DNA of 49,770 bases from the NCBI GenBank assembly GCA_004298675.1, contig SCRI01000057.1, positions 1 to 49,770 on the forward strand, written 5' to 3'. Shown here piece by piece: positions 1-7,493 of the stretch. This stretch comes from a bacterium. Its GTDB lineage: Bacteria > Vulcanimicrobiota > Vulcanimicrobiia > Vulcanimicrobiales > SCRA01. Position 1 is the first letter of the stretch. Each line of letters starts with the position of its first letter. The translations under genes and the position numbers were made by a program. The notes beneath the pieces are model-generated. The model was not told where the DNA came from. It worked only from the letters and a program-made list of their open reading frames with translations, and ran no database searches.

Positions 1-2
1 TG

Positions 3-476
3 CAGCGCCGTCTGTGCGACCGGCTCGCCGTAAAGGCCGCGTTGCTGCCGGCGAAGACGGGAACGATCTTCGCCTCGTCCAGCGAGTTGGACGCCGCCGC
101 GAGGCAGAGTCACGGGCGTTGGCGCCGCGCGCTAGCGCGCGTGGCCGGCAAGCAGGAGTGGCTCGTGCTCGGCTACACGCGTCCGCACCCAGCCCCCGCC
201 GTTTGTGATCTGCCGACCTTGGGCAAGACGCTTTCTCCGCGCCACGCGGTGGCCGCGCCGTTCGCGGCGCTCTGGGCGACGCTCTCGGCCGCGGCCACGC
301 AGGGGCGCTTGGTGGCCGCGCGCGATCCGCGTGCGGCGTTTGCTGCTGCGCTGTTGGTGGCCGTGGAGCACGCGGCGGCGTTCCGCGCGGTGCTCCTGCA
401 CCAGGCGGACGAGTGCGCGCTCTCCGGTACGACCGTCTACCACGCGGGGCCGCGCGCCCCGTTTCACTTCAGCTAG
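3..476 (+). CDS. 3' end of an unidentified gene, possibly GvpL/GvpF-like
   Basis: The reading frame is open from the first bases of the window to a TAG at 474-476, so this is the C-terminal ~157 residues of a longer protein. It is rich in Ala, Leu and Arg. Two stretches recall the gas-vesicle GvpL/GvpF family: LLPAKTGTIF, followed by a helical segment ending in GKQEWLV (that family has a similar LPxxFGT...EW pattern), and a C-terminal end GPRAPFHF resembling the family's GPWPPYSF ending. This is resemblance by eye only; no other gas-vesicle gene is visible. It stops 14 bases before leuB, so the two may be co-transcribed. An internal ATG at 42 exists, but the coding pattern continues upstream of it. 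Confidence 0.4.
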   Translation, partial: QRRLCDRLAVKAALLPAKTGTIFASSSELDAAARQSHGRWRRALARVAGKQEWLVLGYTRPHPAPAVCDLPTLGKTLSPRHAVAAPFAALWATLSAAATQGRLVAARDPRAAFAAALLVAVEHAAAFRAVLLHQADECALSGTTVYHAGPRAPFHFS

Positions 477-490
477 AAAGTCAGGGAGTG

Positions 491-1567
491 ATGCCGACGA
501 TAGCCGTGCTTCCCGGTGACGGGATCGGCCCCGAAGTCACGCGCGTTGCGCTGGAGATCCTGCGCCGCGTGCGTCCGAGCGACACGTGCGAAGAGTATCC
601 CGTCGGCGGCGGTGCGTACGACCGCTACGGCACCCCGATTCCCGATCGCACGAAGAGCGGGGTCGATCGCGCCGATGCCGTGCTCTTCGGCAGCGTGGGC
701 GGCCCGCAGTGGGACGGCGAGCGGGTCCCGCGCGAGCTGCGCCCGGAGGCCTCACTGCTCTTCCTGCGCGTACACTACGAGCTCTTCGCGAACATCCGCC
801 CCGTGCGCATCTACCCGGGTTTGGAAGAGGCTTCGTCACTGAAGCGCGAGATCGTGGGCGGGCTGGACTTGGTGGTGGTGCGCGAGCTGACCGGCGGCGC
901 CTACTTCGCCCAGCCCAAGGAGTTCGGTGAGCGCGACGGCGTGCCGTACGCGTTGGACACCATTCTCTATCGCGAGCCGGAGATCGTGCGCATCGCGCGC
1001 ATCGCCTTCGAAGTGGCGCGCGGGCGCCGCAAGTCCATACATTCGGTGGACAAACAGAACGCCTTGGAGACTTCGCGCCTGTGGCGCAAGACGGTCGTCG
1101 CGGTTGCGGCCGATTATCCCGACGTCAAGCTGCAGCACGTGCTGGTCGACAACGCCGCCATGCAGCTCGTGCGCAACCCGCGCCAGTTCGACGTTATCTT
1201 GACCGAGAACATGTTCGGCGACATCCTCTCCGACGAGTCGGCGATGCTGAGCGGCTCGATCGGCAACGTGCCTAGCGCCTCGCTGGGCAAGCGCGGCGAG
1301 CCCGGGCGGCACTTTGGTCTCTACGAGCCCATCAGCGGCAGCGCGCCGGATATCGCCGGGCAGAACCTGGCCAACCCGACGGCGGCGATCCTCAGTGCCG
1401 CGATGCTGTGCCGCCACTCGCTGGGAGACTCCGCCGCGGCGGAGCGCATCGAGCGCGCCGTGGATGCGACGTTTGCCTCCGGTGCGCGCACGCGCGACTT
1501 GGTCCCGGAAGGGCAAGCCTACCTCTCCACGACGGCGTTCGGCGAAGCGGTGGCCGCGCGGCTCTAA
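491..1567 (+). CDS. leuB: 3-isopropylmalate dehydrogenase
   Basis: Oxidative decarboxylation of 3-isopropylmalate with NAD+, the third step of leucine biosynthesis; cytosolic. The 358-residue protein has the usual family length. It opens with [13 protein letters not shown], carries the substrate/metal loop [15 protein letters not shown] near residue 240, and the NAD-binding segment [18 protein letters not shown] followed by [13 protein letters not shown]. The start is placed at the ATG at 491 because homology begins exactly there; a GTG at 488 is directly adjacent in frame and longer in-frame extension upstream would overlap the preceding gene. LeuC/LeuD are not in the window. Isocitrate or tartrate dehydrogenase paralogues are less likely given the GSVGGPQWD motif typical of LeuB. 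Confidence 0.95.
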   Translation: MPTIAVLPGDGIGPEVTRVALEILRRVRPSDTCEEYPVGGGAYDRYGTPIPDRTKSGVDRADAVLFGSVGGPQWDGERVPRELRPEASLLFLRVHYELFANIRPVRIYPGLEEASSLKREIVGGLDLVVVRELTGGAYFAQPKEFGERDGVPYALDTILYREPEIVRIARIAFEVARGRRKSIHSVDKQNALETSRLWRKTVVAVAADYPDVKLQHVLVDNAAMQLVRNPRQFDVILTENMFGDILSDESAMLSGSIGNVPSASLGKRGEPGRHFGLYEPISGSAPDIAGQNLANPTAAILSAAMLCRHSLGDSAAAERIERAVDATFASGARTRDLVPEGQAYLSTTAFGEAVAARL

Positions 1568-1570
1568 GGC

Positions 1571-1716
1571 CTAGGCCGTTGCGTGCCAGGGGTCGAGGAG
1601 CGTGATGTTCGCAGCTTTGAAATGGCGGACGTTGCGCGTGACGAGGGTGAGACCGTACGCCAGCGCCGTGGCTTGATCCATTCTGCCACGACGTTGGTAT
1701 CTAGGAGAAACCTCAC
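1571..1716 (-). pseudogene. VapC-type PIN toxin, internally deleted remnant
   Basis: A GTG at 1716-1714 overlaps the stop of the antitoxin remnant and starts RFLLDTNVVAEWIKPR, the typical VapC N terminus with its first catalytic Asp. That frame is then lost. From 1681 a second frame reads ALAYGLTLVTRNVRHF...ITLLDPWH to a TAG at 1571, which is the typical VapC C terminus with its last acidic-site region. About 70-80 residues that normally lie between the two parts, including the central acidic residues, are missing. The gene therefore looks inactivated by an internal deletion that also shifted the frame near 1680. Established: VapC toxins are PIN-domain RNases of about 130-140 residues; this remnant could encode neither full active site nor fold. 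Confidence 0.75.
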
Positions 1717-1847
1717 AGATCGAGCTCGCGAGCCGCGCCCTTTACGCGCCCGATCTCGATACCGGCGCCTCTGAGCGGCGACGCGGCGAGAAACTCAGCG
1801 AGATTGCCGCGCCGCTCGGTAGTCTTACTGGTCATCAAGGTCATCAT
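1713..1847 (-). pseudogene. antitoxin (VapB/Phd-type), N-terminally truncated remnant
   Basis: The readable part is about 44 residues and ends NLAEFLAASPLRGAGIEIGR...ARELDL, which matches the C-terminal toxin-binding tail of Phd/VapB antitoxins that precede PIN toxins (typical pattern EFLRxSPLxGxxLxxxR). The ~40-residue N-terminal DNA-binding part is not present in any frame I can find upstream. ATG codons at 1845-1847 and 1833-1835 could start a peptide, but it would be an antitoxin tail only. Its TGA overlaps the GTG of the VapC remnant by 4 bases (GTGA), the normal coupling for this operon type. The pair is best read as a decayed toxin-antitoxin module. Confidence 0.65.
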
Positions 1848-1879
1848 AGCAGGGCCGCCGCACTCGTGGCAATGCGCCA

Positions 1880-2176
1880 TCACCAGACGCGATAGGTGCC
1901 GGCGGCTTCGACCACCACGAGCGCGCCGTCGATCAGGGCTTCGCGCAGCGGGTGGTCCCAGCGGCACAGCACTTGGATGACCACACGCGGAAGCGCCGCT
2001 AGTGCGGCGCGGGCGCGGCGCGTCAGCGAGAGCAGGTCCTGCGGCCAGGCCGGGTGCCCCGGCGGCAGCGTGACAGGGGTGCGCAGCTCTTCGCTCTCAC
2101 CGACGGCCTCCGCCGCCCCCGCGCGCAGCGCGCGCGTCTGCGCCGCGTCGGGCTGGACGAGGCGCAGCCCGCTCAC
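1880..2176 (-). CDS. hypothetical protein, 98 aa, coupled to the sigma factor
   Basis: I do not recognise the family. The GTG start at 2174-2176 overlaps the sigma-factor stop (GTGA), which implies translational coupling. The product is soluble-looking: a short N-terminal LRLVQPDAAQ segment, a middle segment with TPVTLPPGHPAWP, and an amphipathic C-terminal half (LLSLTRRARAALAALPRVVIQVL) ending in GTYRVW. There is no signal peptide and no membrane span. Being last in the flgF-flgG-sigma group, it could be a regulator or accessory of that sigma factor, but nothing in the sequence proves this. No clear alternative frame exists here. Confidence 0.55.
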   Translation of the reverse strand: MSGLRLVQPDAAQTRALRAGAAEAVGESEELRTPVTLPPGHPAWPQDLLSLTRRARAALAALPRVVIQVLCRWDHPLREALIDGALVVVEAAGTYRVW

Positions 2177-2853
2177 GCCGCCCGCTCCGCGTGCAGGCGC
2201 GTGCGCAAGCGGCGCAGCGCGCGCACGTGCAGTTGCGAGACGCGCTGCCGGGAGATGCCCATGCACCGGCCCAGCAAGTCGAACGTGACGCTTGCGAAGT
2301 AGTGGCGGCGTAGCACCTCACGCTCGCGCGCGGGCAGTCCCTCGAGCGCCGCCAGCACCGCGCGCACGCGCTGCCGCAGGCGCAGCGCCGCCGTCGGGTC
2401 GTGCTCGCAGGCGGGCTCGTGCAGTCCCGGCGGCAGCGGCTCGTTCAGCGAGAGCGGGGCCTGCAGTGCGGGCTCGCCCAGTACCGCCCGCACGCGCCGC
2501 TCGTCGAAGCCGCCGGCGGCGGCAATCTCCGCATGGCACGGCACGCGTCCGAGCCGCGAGTAGAGATCGTAGCGAATGCGCTCCGCGATGCGCGCCTCGC
2601 GGCGAACCTGCTCCGGTACGGCGTCCATGCGCCGCACGCCGTTGAGGATGGAGCCCAGGATCAGGCGGCGCGCATAGGCGCGCAGCGGGACGCCGCGTTG
2701 CGGATCGAAGGAGTCGACGGCGCGAATGGCGCCCAGCGCTCCGTCGGCGGTCAAATCCTCCAGCTCGCAACTGGGGACTTTGTACGCGATGCTCCGCGCG
2801 ATGCCGCGCACCATCGGGAGCAGCGCGCGTATCGCCGCTTCGCGCTCAGGCAT
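2173..2853 (-). CDS. FliA/WhiG-like RNA polymerase sigma factor
   Basis: Sigma-70 family protein of 226 residues, the size of sigma-28 (FliA) proteins. Region 2 is at about residues 5-80 (RGIARSIAYKVPS-ELEDLTADGALGAIRAVDSFDP, then AYARRLILGSILNGVRR), a short region 3 at about 100-140 (LGRVPCHAEIA), and region 4 at about 175-222 (LPAREREVLRRHYF then MGISRQRVSQLHVRALRRLR, a helix-turn-helix for the -35 element). The ATG at 2853 is chosen because homology starts there; it overlaps the stop of the preceding small gene by 8 bases. Established: FliA sigma factors drive late flagellar genes. Next to flgF/flgG-like genes, a flagellar role is likely. A general stress sigma (SigB-like) cannot be excluded. 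Confidence 0.85.
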   Translation of the reverse strand: MPEREAAIRALLPMVRGIARSIAYKVPSCELEDLTADGALGAIRAVDSFDPQRGVPLRAYARRLILGSILNGVRRMDAVPEQVRREARIAERIRYDLYSRLGRVPCHAEIAAAGGFDERRVRAVLGEPALQAPLSLNEPLPPGLHEPACEHDPTAALRLRQRVRAVLAALEGLPAREREVLRRHYFASVTFDLLGRCMGISRQRVSQLHVRALRRLRTRLHAERAA

Positions 2854-3004
2854 CGTCGCGCTCGACCTTGCGCGCCAAGATATCGGCAAAGCTCTGCGCG
2901 AGCAGTCCACCTGCCGGGCCTGCCGCGTGCTCCAGCGGAGCCAAGAGCGGGCGCAGCAGCAGCGCCTCGATCAGCGCGGACAAGCGTGCGCCTTCGCTCT
3001 GCAC
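2846..3004 (-). CDS. small protein, 52 aa, rod-binding (FlgJ N-terminal)-like
   Basis: This is a short gene fitted between flgG-like (5-base gap) and the sigma factor (8-base overlap). GTG at 3002-3004 starts VQSEGARLSALIEALLLRPLL and ends QSFADILARKVERDDA before TGA at 2846. The pattern of a helix ending in a hydrophobic LLLRPLLAPLE, a Gly-containing linker (AAGPAGG) and a final helix with FADILA resembles the ~50-residue rod-binding domain of FlgJ, which in some bacteria is a stand-alone protein. No muramidase domain follows. The match is by eye; operon position beside the rod proteins supports it. The alternative is a small sigma-linked regulator. Confidence 0.6.
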   Translation of the reverse strand: MQSEGARLSALIEALLLRPLLAPLEHAAGPAGGLLAQSFADILARKVERDDA

Positions 3005-3009
3005 GCGCG

Positions 3010-3744
3010 TCAGTTCCGCTGCAGGTTGTTGGCGACGCGCAGCATTTCATCGGCGGCGCTCACGCCTTTAGCGCTGGCTTCGTAAGCGCGCTGGGCCGTG
3101 AGGATCTCCATCATCGCCTCGATCACCGAGACGTTGGCGCGTTCCAGTGACCCCGCCACCAGACTTCCCGCGCCGCCCTGCGCCGGCGCCACCAGCCGCG
3201 CGTGCCCCGCGCGTGGCGTGGCGAGGAACATGCCGTCCGGGCCGCGGCGCAAGTGCTCGGGCGCCGCAAACAGCGCCAGCCGGATGCGCCCCGCTGCCGC
3301 GCTTCCGCCGCCGGGCAGTTGCGCGCTCACCGTGCCGTCCGGCGCGATGGCTGCACCACGTGCGCCTTGCGGCAGGCGCACGCCCACCAGATGCCAGCCG
3401 GCGCGCCCCAACAGTCCGCGCTCGTCCAGCGAGAAGTCGCCGGCGCGGGTGTAGGCGCTACGACCGTGCGCGTCGCGTAGCTCGAAGAGTCCGGCGCCAT
3501 CGATGGCGCAGTCGTAGGCGCCGCCGCTGTGCTCGAGCTTGCCCTGCGTGAAGCGTGTGCGCTCGCCGGCGGCGATGGTGCCTAGCCCCGGCCCGCCGCT
3601 CGTGCCGTCGAGGATGCGCTCGAACAGCGCCGTCGAGGCTTTGAAGCCGGTGACGTCGGCGTTGGCTAGGTTGTCGGCGATGGTCTCCAGATTGCGTTGC
3701 TGCGCCGCCATGCCGGTGGCGGCGACGAAGAGCGCGCGATCCAT
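3010..3744 (-). CDS. flgG: flagellar basal-body rod protein, FlgG-like
   Basis: Structural subunit of the flagellar distal rod, exported by the flagellar type III apparatus. The 244-residue protein starts MDRALFVAATGMAAQQRNLE and has the family N-terminal motif ADNLANADVTGFK (about residues 24-36), a variable beta-rich middle, and the C-terminal coiled segment LERANVSVIEAMMEILTAQRAYEASAK with a final ADEMLRVANNL. It is slightly shorter than FlgG of enteric bacteria (~260). Its ATG overlaps the stop of the preceding flgF-like gene (TGATG). The alternative is the Bacillus FlhO/FlhP type of rod protein, which is the same superfamily. Other flagellar genes are not in the window. Confidence 0.9.
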   Translation of the reverse strand: MDRALFVAATGMAAQQRNLETIADNLANADVTGFKASTALFERILDGTSGGPGLGTIAAGERTRFTQGKLEHSGGAYDCAIDGAGLFELRDAHGRSAYTRAGDFSLDERGLLGRAGWHLVGVRLPQGARGAAIAPDGTVSAQLPGGGSAAAGRIRLALFAAPEHLRRGPDGMFLATPRAGHARLVAPAQGGAGSLVAGSLERANVSVIEAMMEILTAQRAYEASAKGVSAADEMLRVANNLQRN

Positions 3745-4349
3745 CAGCGCACCGTCGCCACGTCGTCGATGCTCTTGCGGTGCATGGCGTCGTCGGCGGC
3801 GATCACGCGCTGGCCGCTCTCGAAGCTGCGCTGCGCGGAGAGGATCGCCAACAGCTCGCTGGTTGCCTCCACACCGGAGACTTCCAGGGCCCCTTGCCGC
3901 ACGGTGGTCCCGGCTGGTAGCTCGAGCCGGTCAACGATGCGTGCGCCCTCGCGCACGGTGCCGTCGGCGGCAAAGGCCGCCTGCGAACTAACCACGAGCG
4001 GGCCGCACCGCCCCATGAGCACGCGGCCCCCAGCGTCGGTGAGATGGCCGTCCTCGGTGCGGGAGAAGGCGCCGTCGCGGCTGTGCGCGAGCGTGCCGTC
4101 GGCGGCGCGCAACGTGAAGGCGCCGCGCCCTGCCAGCGCCAGATCGAAGGCGCCGCCGCTGGGGCGCAGCGCGCCCTGTGCCTCCGCGGTCCGCGAGCTC
4201 AAGCGCAGCGTGGAGGCGAAGCGCTCGACTGCGGCCTCGTGCCGGCGAAAGCCATTGGTGGAGAGGTTGGCGAGGTTGTCGGCGGCGATCTCCAAGCGCG
4301 CTTGCGCCACGCTCATCGTCTGCGCCGCCCACTCTGCTGCACTGGTCAT
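3744..4349 (-). CDS. flgF: flagellar basal-body rod protein, FlgF-like
   Basis: 201-residue rod protein of the flgBCFG family. The N terminus has AQARLEIAADNLANLSTNGFR (motif residues about 16-35) and the C terminus has the coil VSGVEATSELLAILSAQRSFESGQRV followed by AADDAMHRKSIDDVATV. The middle contains a typical FlgE/F/G fragment (GRGAFTLRAADG...SRDGAFSRTEDG). It is the proximal partner of the flgG-like gene that follows with one shared base. It lies 53 bases downstream of punA on the same strand, so it probably shares a transcript with the glycolysis genes. At 201 residues it is shorter than typical FlgF (~250), the reduction being in the middle domain. Confidence 0.85.
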   Translation of the reverse strand: MTSAAEWAAQTMSVAQARLEIAADNLANLSTNGFRRHEAAVERFASTLRLSSRTAEAQGALRPSGGAFDLALAGRGAFTLRAADGTLAHSRDGAFSRTEDGHLTDAGGRVLMGRCGPLVVSSQAAFAADGTVREGARIVDRLELPAGTTVRQGALEVSGVEATSELLAILSAQRSFESGQRVIAADDAMHRKSIDDVATVR

Positions 4350-4402
4350 GGCCCGACTCTACGGGCGCGATGTTGCGGCGAGATGGCCGCGCGATGAGCG
4401 CG

Positions 4403-5194
4403 TTATGCGGCGGCGAGGATGGCGGAGAGCAGCAGCCCGAGCGGATCGACGGCGGCGGCCACGCTGGCCAGCACCTCTGCATGCGAGATGGCCGCGAAAT
4501 CGTGCCAGACGTTGGCGATGACGCTGACGCCGGCCACGTGCAGCCCCAGCGCGCGCGCCTGGATCACCTCCGCCACGGTCGACATGCCCACGGCGTCGCC
4601 GCCGGCGGTACGGTAGAAGCGCACTTCGGCCGGCGTCTCGTAGGCTGGCCCGAGCGCGCCGCAGTAGACGCCTTCGCGCAGCGTGATCCCTAGGCGCAGC
4701 GCGGCCTCGCGCGCAACGTCGCGCAGGTGCGGCGTGTAGGCGCCGGTCATGTCGGGAAAGCGTGTCTCGCCCGGTGCGGGTGGTCCCAGCAGCGGGCTGG
4801 AGCCGGTGAAGTTCACCTGATCGGCAATCAGCATCAGGTCGCCGGGTTCGAAGCCTTCGTTCAGTCCGCCGGCGGCGTTGGTGACGACGAGCGTGCGTGC
4901 CCCTGCGGCGGCGGCGGCACGCACGGGGAAGGTGACCTCGCGCTGCGTGTAGCCTTCGTAGGCGTGGGCGCGCCCCACGAAGACCGCGACGCGCTTGCCG
5001 CTCCACTCGCCCAGCGCCACGAAGCCGGGGTGCCCGGTCACTTGCGGCCTCGGCATGCCCGCGATCCGGTCTACCGGAACTTTCTCGCGCACGTTCGCGC
5101 GCGTGACCGCCGCGCCCAAACCGCTGCCGAGGATCACCGCCGCGTCGATCGCGCCCAGCCGTTGCGCTGCCGCGGCTAAGGCTTCGTCGCTCAC
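4403..5194 (-). CDS. punA: purine-nucleoside phosphorylase, trimeric type
   Basis: Phosphorolysis of (deoxy)guanosine/inosine to base and (deoxy)ribose-1-phosphate. The 263-residue protein has the family phosphate loop ILGSGLG near residue 20, GRAHAYEGY near 80, VVTNAAGGLNEGFEPGD near 110, GALGPAYETPAEVRF near 190 (purine-binding Glu) and VGMSTVAEVIQA near 210. The GTG at 5192-5194 overlaps the gpmI stop (GTGA); there is no better start. In function it pairs with deoB at 33829, which converts the pentose-1-phosphate further, although the two genes are far apart. Confidence 0.92.
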   Translation of the reverse strand: MSDEALAAAAQRLGAIDAAVILGSGLGAAVTRANVREKVPVDRIAGMPRPQVTGHPGFVALGEWSGKRVAVFVGRAHAYEGYTQREVTFPVRAAAAAGARTLVVTNAAGGLNEGFEPGDLMLIADQVNFTGSSPLLGPPAPGETRFPDMTGAYTPHLRDVAREAALRLGITLREGVYCGALGPAYETPAEVRFYRTAGGDAVGMSTVAEVIQARALGLHVAGVSVIANVWHDFAAISHAEVLASVAAAVDPLGLLLSAILAAA

Positions 5195-6729
5195 GCGTTC
5201 ACGCGCGCCAGCAGCCGGCGCCCCGTCATCTCGGGCGGAATCGGCAGGGCGAGGATCTCCAGCAGCGTGGGCGCCACGTCGCCCAGGCACCCGCCGTCCT
5301 CGAGCGTGCCCAGCGGCTCGCGCGAGATCAACACGAAGGGCACGCGGTTGGTGGTGTGCGCAGTGAGCGGATGGCCGTGTGCGTCGAGCTTCTCTTCGGC
5401 GTTGCCGTGGTCCGCGGTGATCGCCAGGATGCCGTCGCGCTCCAGCACGGCCGTGGCCAAGCGTCCCAGGCATGTGTCGAGCTCTTCCAGCGCCACCAGC
5501 GTGGCGTCCCAGACACCGGTATGCCCCACCATGTCGGCGTTGGCGTAGTTCATCACGATCGCGTCGTGCTTGCAGGCGCGCAGATCGGCGAGCGCGGCAT
5601 CGGTGATCTCGCGCGCACGCATGCGCGGCGCCAAGTCGTAGGTGGGCACGCTACGGTCCGAGGGGATGAGGATGCGATCCTCGCCCGCGAACGGCTCCTC
5701 GCGTCCGCCGCTGAAGAAGTAGGTGACGTGGGCGTACTTCTCCGTCTCCGCCAACCGTAGTTGCGAAAGCCCTTGCTCCGCCAGCACTTCGCCGAAAGTC
5801 TGGCGCTGCAGGCGCGGCTCGAACAGCACGGGGTTAGCGAAGTACTCCTCGTACTTCGTCATCGTGGCGAAGAGGAAGTCTTCCAGCTGCGCAACGGGAA
5901 ATGCGTCGAAGGCGGGATCGCTGAAGGCCAGCGTCAGCTGGCGCGCACGGTCGGGGCGGAAGTTGAAGAAGATGCAGGCGTCGCCGCTGGCGATCAACGG
6001 GCGCGCAGCGTCGATGATGATGGGTTTCACGAACTCGTCGGTCTCGCCGGCGGCGTACGCGGCGTCGATGGCGTCCAGGGCGCTGGGCGCCGTGCGCTCC
6101 GCCACGCCGCGCACCAGCGCGTCGTACGCGGCCTGCGTGCGCTCCCAACGCTTGTCGCGGTCCATGGCGTAGAAGCGGCCGATGAGCGAGCCAAAGCTGC
6201 CGCCGCGCGCGTCGAGCTTGGCTTGCGTCTGCGCGATGTATTCGCGCGCGGAGCTGGGCGGCGTGTCGCGCCCGTCGAGGAAGGCTTGAACTTGGAACCG
6301 CACGCCGGCGCCGGCGGCGGCGTCGATGAGCGCGAAGAGGTGCTCCAGCGAGCTGTGCACGCAGCCTGGCGAGAGCAGGCCCAGCAGATGCAGCGTGCCG
6401 CCGCTCCGCGCCACGTGTGCGAGCGCGCGCGCCAGCACTTCGTTGCGCGCGAAGCTGCCGTCGGCGATGGCGGCGTTGATGAGCACCACGCCCTGCGGCA
6501 CCACGCGTCCGCTGCCGAGATTGAGGTGGCCGACTTCCGAGTTGCCCATGATACCTTTAGGCAGCCCCACGGCTTCGCCCGCCGCTGCCAGTTCGGTGTG
6601 CGGATGGCGTCCGATCAGCTCGCGCCAGCACGGCATCTTCGCCGCGGCGATGGCGTTGCCGTGTGGATCTTCGGAACAGCCGAAGCCGTCGAGGATGCAG
6701 AGTACCAGCGGATGAGGCAGAGGTGTCAT
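5191..6729 (-). CDS. gpmI: 2,3-bisphosphoglycerate-independent phosphoglycerate mutase
   Basis: Interconverts 3- and 2-phosphoglycerate in glycolysis/gluconeogenesis with a manganese-dependent alkaline-phosphatase-fold enzyme. The 512-residue protein is of normal length. The catalytic Ser lies in MGNSEVGHLNLGSGR (about residue 62); the first metal Asp in LCILDGFG; the substrate-binding FLDGRDTPPSS near 150; FNFRPDRARQL near 260; and the final metal ligands in ITADHGNAEE and LTAHTTNRVPF near 440-460. The ATG at 6729 overlaps the tpiA stop (ATGA). It is the fourth glycolytic gene in a row on this strand. Confidence 0.96.
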   Translation of the reverse strand: MTPLPHPLVLCILDGFGCSEDPHGNAIAAAKMPCWRELIGRHPHTELAAAGEAVGLPKGIMGNSEVGHLNLGSGRVVPQGVVLINAAIADGSFARNEVLARALAHVARSGGTLHLLGLLSPGCVHSSLEHLFALIDAAAGAGVRFQVQAFLDGRDTPPSSAREYIAQTQAKLDARGGSFGSLIGRFYAMDRDKRWERTQAAYDALVRGVAERTAPSALDAIDAAYAAGETDEFVKPIIIDAARPLIASGDACIFFNFRPDRARQLTLAFSDPAFDAFPVAQLEDFLFATMTKYEEYFANPVLFEPRLQRQTFGEVLAEQGLSQLRLAETEKYAHVTYFFSGGREEPFAGEDRILIPSDRSVPTYDLAPRMRAREITDAALADLRACKHDAIVMNYANADMVGHTGVWDATLVALEELDTCLGRLATAVLERDGILAITADHGNAEEKLDAHGHPLTAHTTNRVPFVLISREPLGTLEDGGCLGDVAPTLLEILALPIPPEMTGRRLLARVNA

Positions 6730-7493
6730 GAAGCGGCGACGGCCTTTCGTGCGTGCTCGACGATCTGCGCGAAGCTCTGCGCGCTCAGCGAGGCACCGCC
6801 GATGAGCCCGCCGTCGATCTCGGGCTGTGCCAAGAGCGCGGCGGCGTTCTCCGGTTTCATCGAGCCGCCGTACAGGCAGCGCGCGCGCGCGAGTCCCGGC
6901 ACGGCGGCACGCATGGCGGCGATGACCGCCGCCGCCTCCTCCGGCGTATCGGAGGTGCCGGAGCCGATCGCCCAGATCGGTTCGTAGGCCGCGACGCAAC
7001 CCTCCACTGCGGCGCTCTCGATGCCGGCGAAGGCGGCGCGAATCTGGCTGGTGACGCGCTCGATGGTCTGCCCCGCGGCGTGCTCAGCGTGTGTCTCGCC
7101 GACGGCCACGATGGGTGTCAGGCCGTGCTGCAGACAGGCGCGCACCTTGGCGTTGATCTCGTCGTCGCCCAGGCGCGCGTAGCCGCGGCACTCGGAGTGA
7201 CCTACGATGGCGTAGCGCGTCCCGAACTCCAGCAGCATCGGTGCGGAGATCTGCGCCGTGTACGCGCCCCATTCGTGCGCGCTCACGTCCTGCGCACCCA
7301 GGCTCAGCTCGCTGCCGGTGAGCGCTTGCGCGACGGCGGAGAGCGCCGTGTAGGGCGGACAGAGCACCACGTCCACGTCGGCGTAACTTTCCGGCGCGAT
7401 CGCCGCGCGGATCTGCGCCACCAGCACGGCGGCGGAGGCCGCGGTCTGATGCATCTTCCAATTGCCCGCGATCAACGGGCGCCGCCGGCTCAC
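6726..7493 (-). CDS. tpiA: triosephosphate isomerase
   Basis: Interconverts dihydroxyacetone phosphate and glyceraldehyde-3-phosphate. The 255-residue TIM barrel has the N-terminal catalytic Lys in AGNWKMHQ, the catalytic His in VGHSECRGYARLGDDE (about residue 97), the catalytic Glu in AYEPIWAIGSG (about 170), and the phosphate-binding loops ending YGGSMKPENAA and DGGLIGGASL. The gene starts 4 bases inside the end of pgk and ends 4 bases inside gpmI, so expression is tightly coupled to both. Confidence 0.97.
   Translation of the reverse strand: MSRRRPLIAGNWKMHQTAASAAVLVAQIRAAIAPESYADVDVVLCPPYTALSAVAQALTGSELSLGAQDVSAHEWGAYTAQISAPMLLEFGTRYAIVGHSECRGYARLGDDEINAKVRACLQHGLTPIVAVGETHAEHAAGQTIERVTSQIRAAFAGIESAAVEGCVAAYEPIWAIGSGTSDTPEEAAAVIAAMRAAVPGLARARCLYGGSMKPENAAALLAQPEIDGGLIGGASLSAQSFAQIVEHARKAVAAS

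Noticed and set aside
2401-3150. 249-codon plus-strand frame opposite the sigma factor
   Set aside because: Composition is typical of an antisense shadow; the sigma factor on the minus strand has clear domains.
5761-6987. 408-codon open frame on the plus strand opposite gpmI and tpiA
   Set aside because: Antisense shadow of two conserved glycolytic genes with no recognisable domain.
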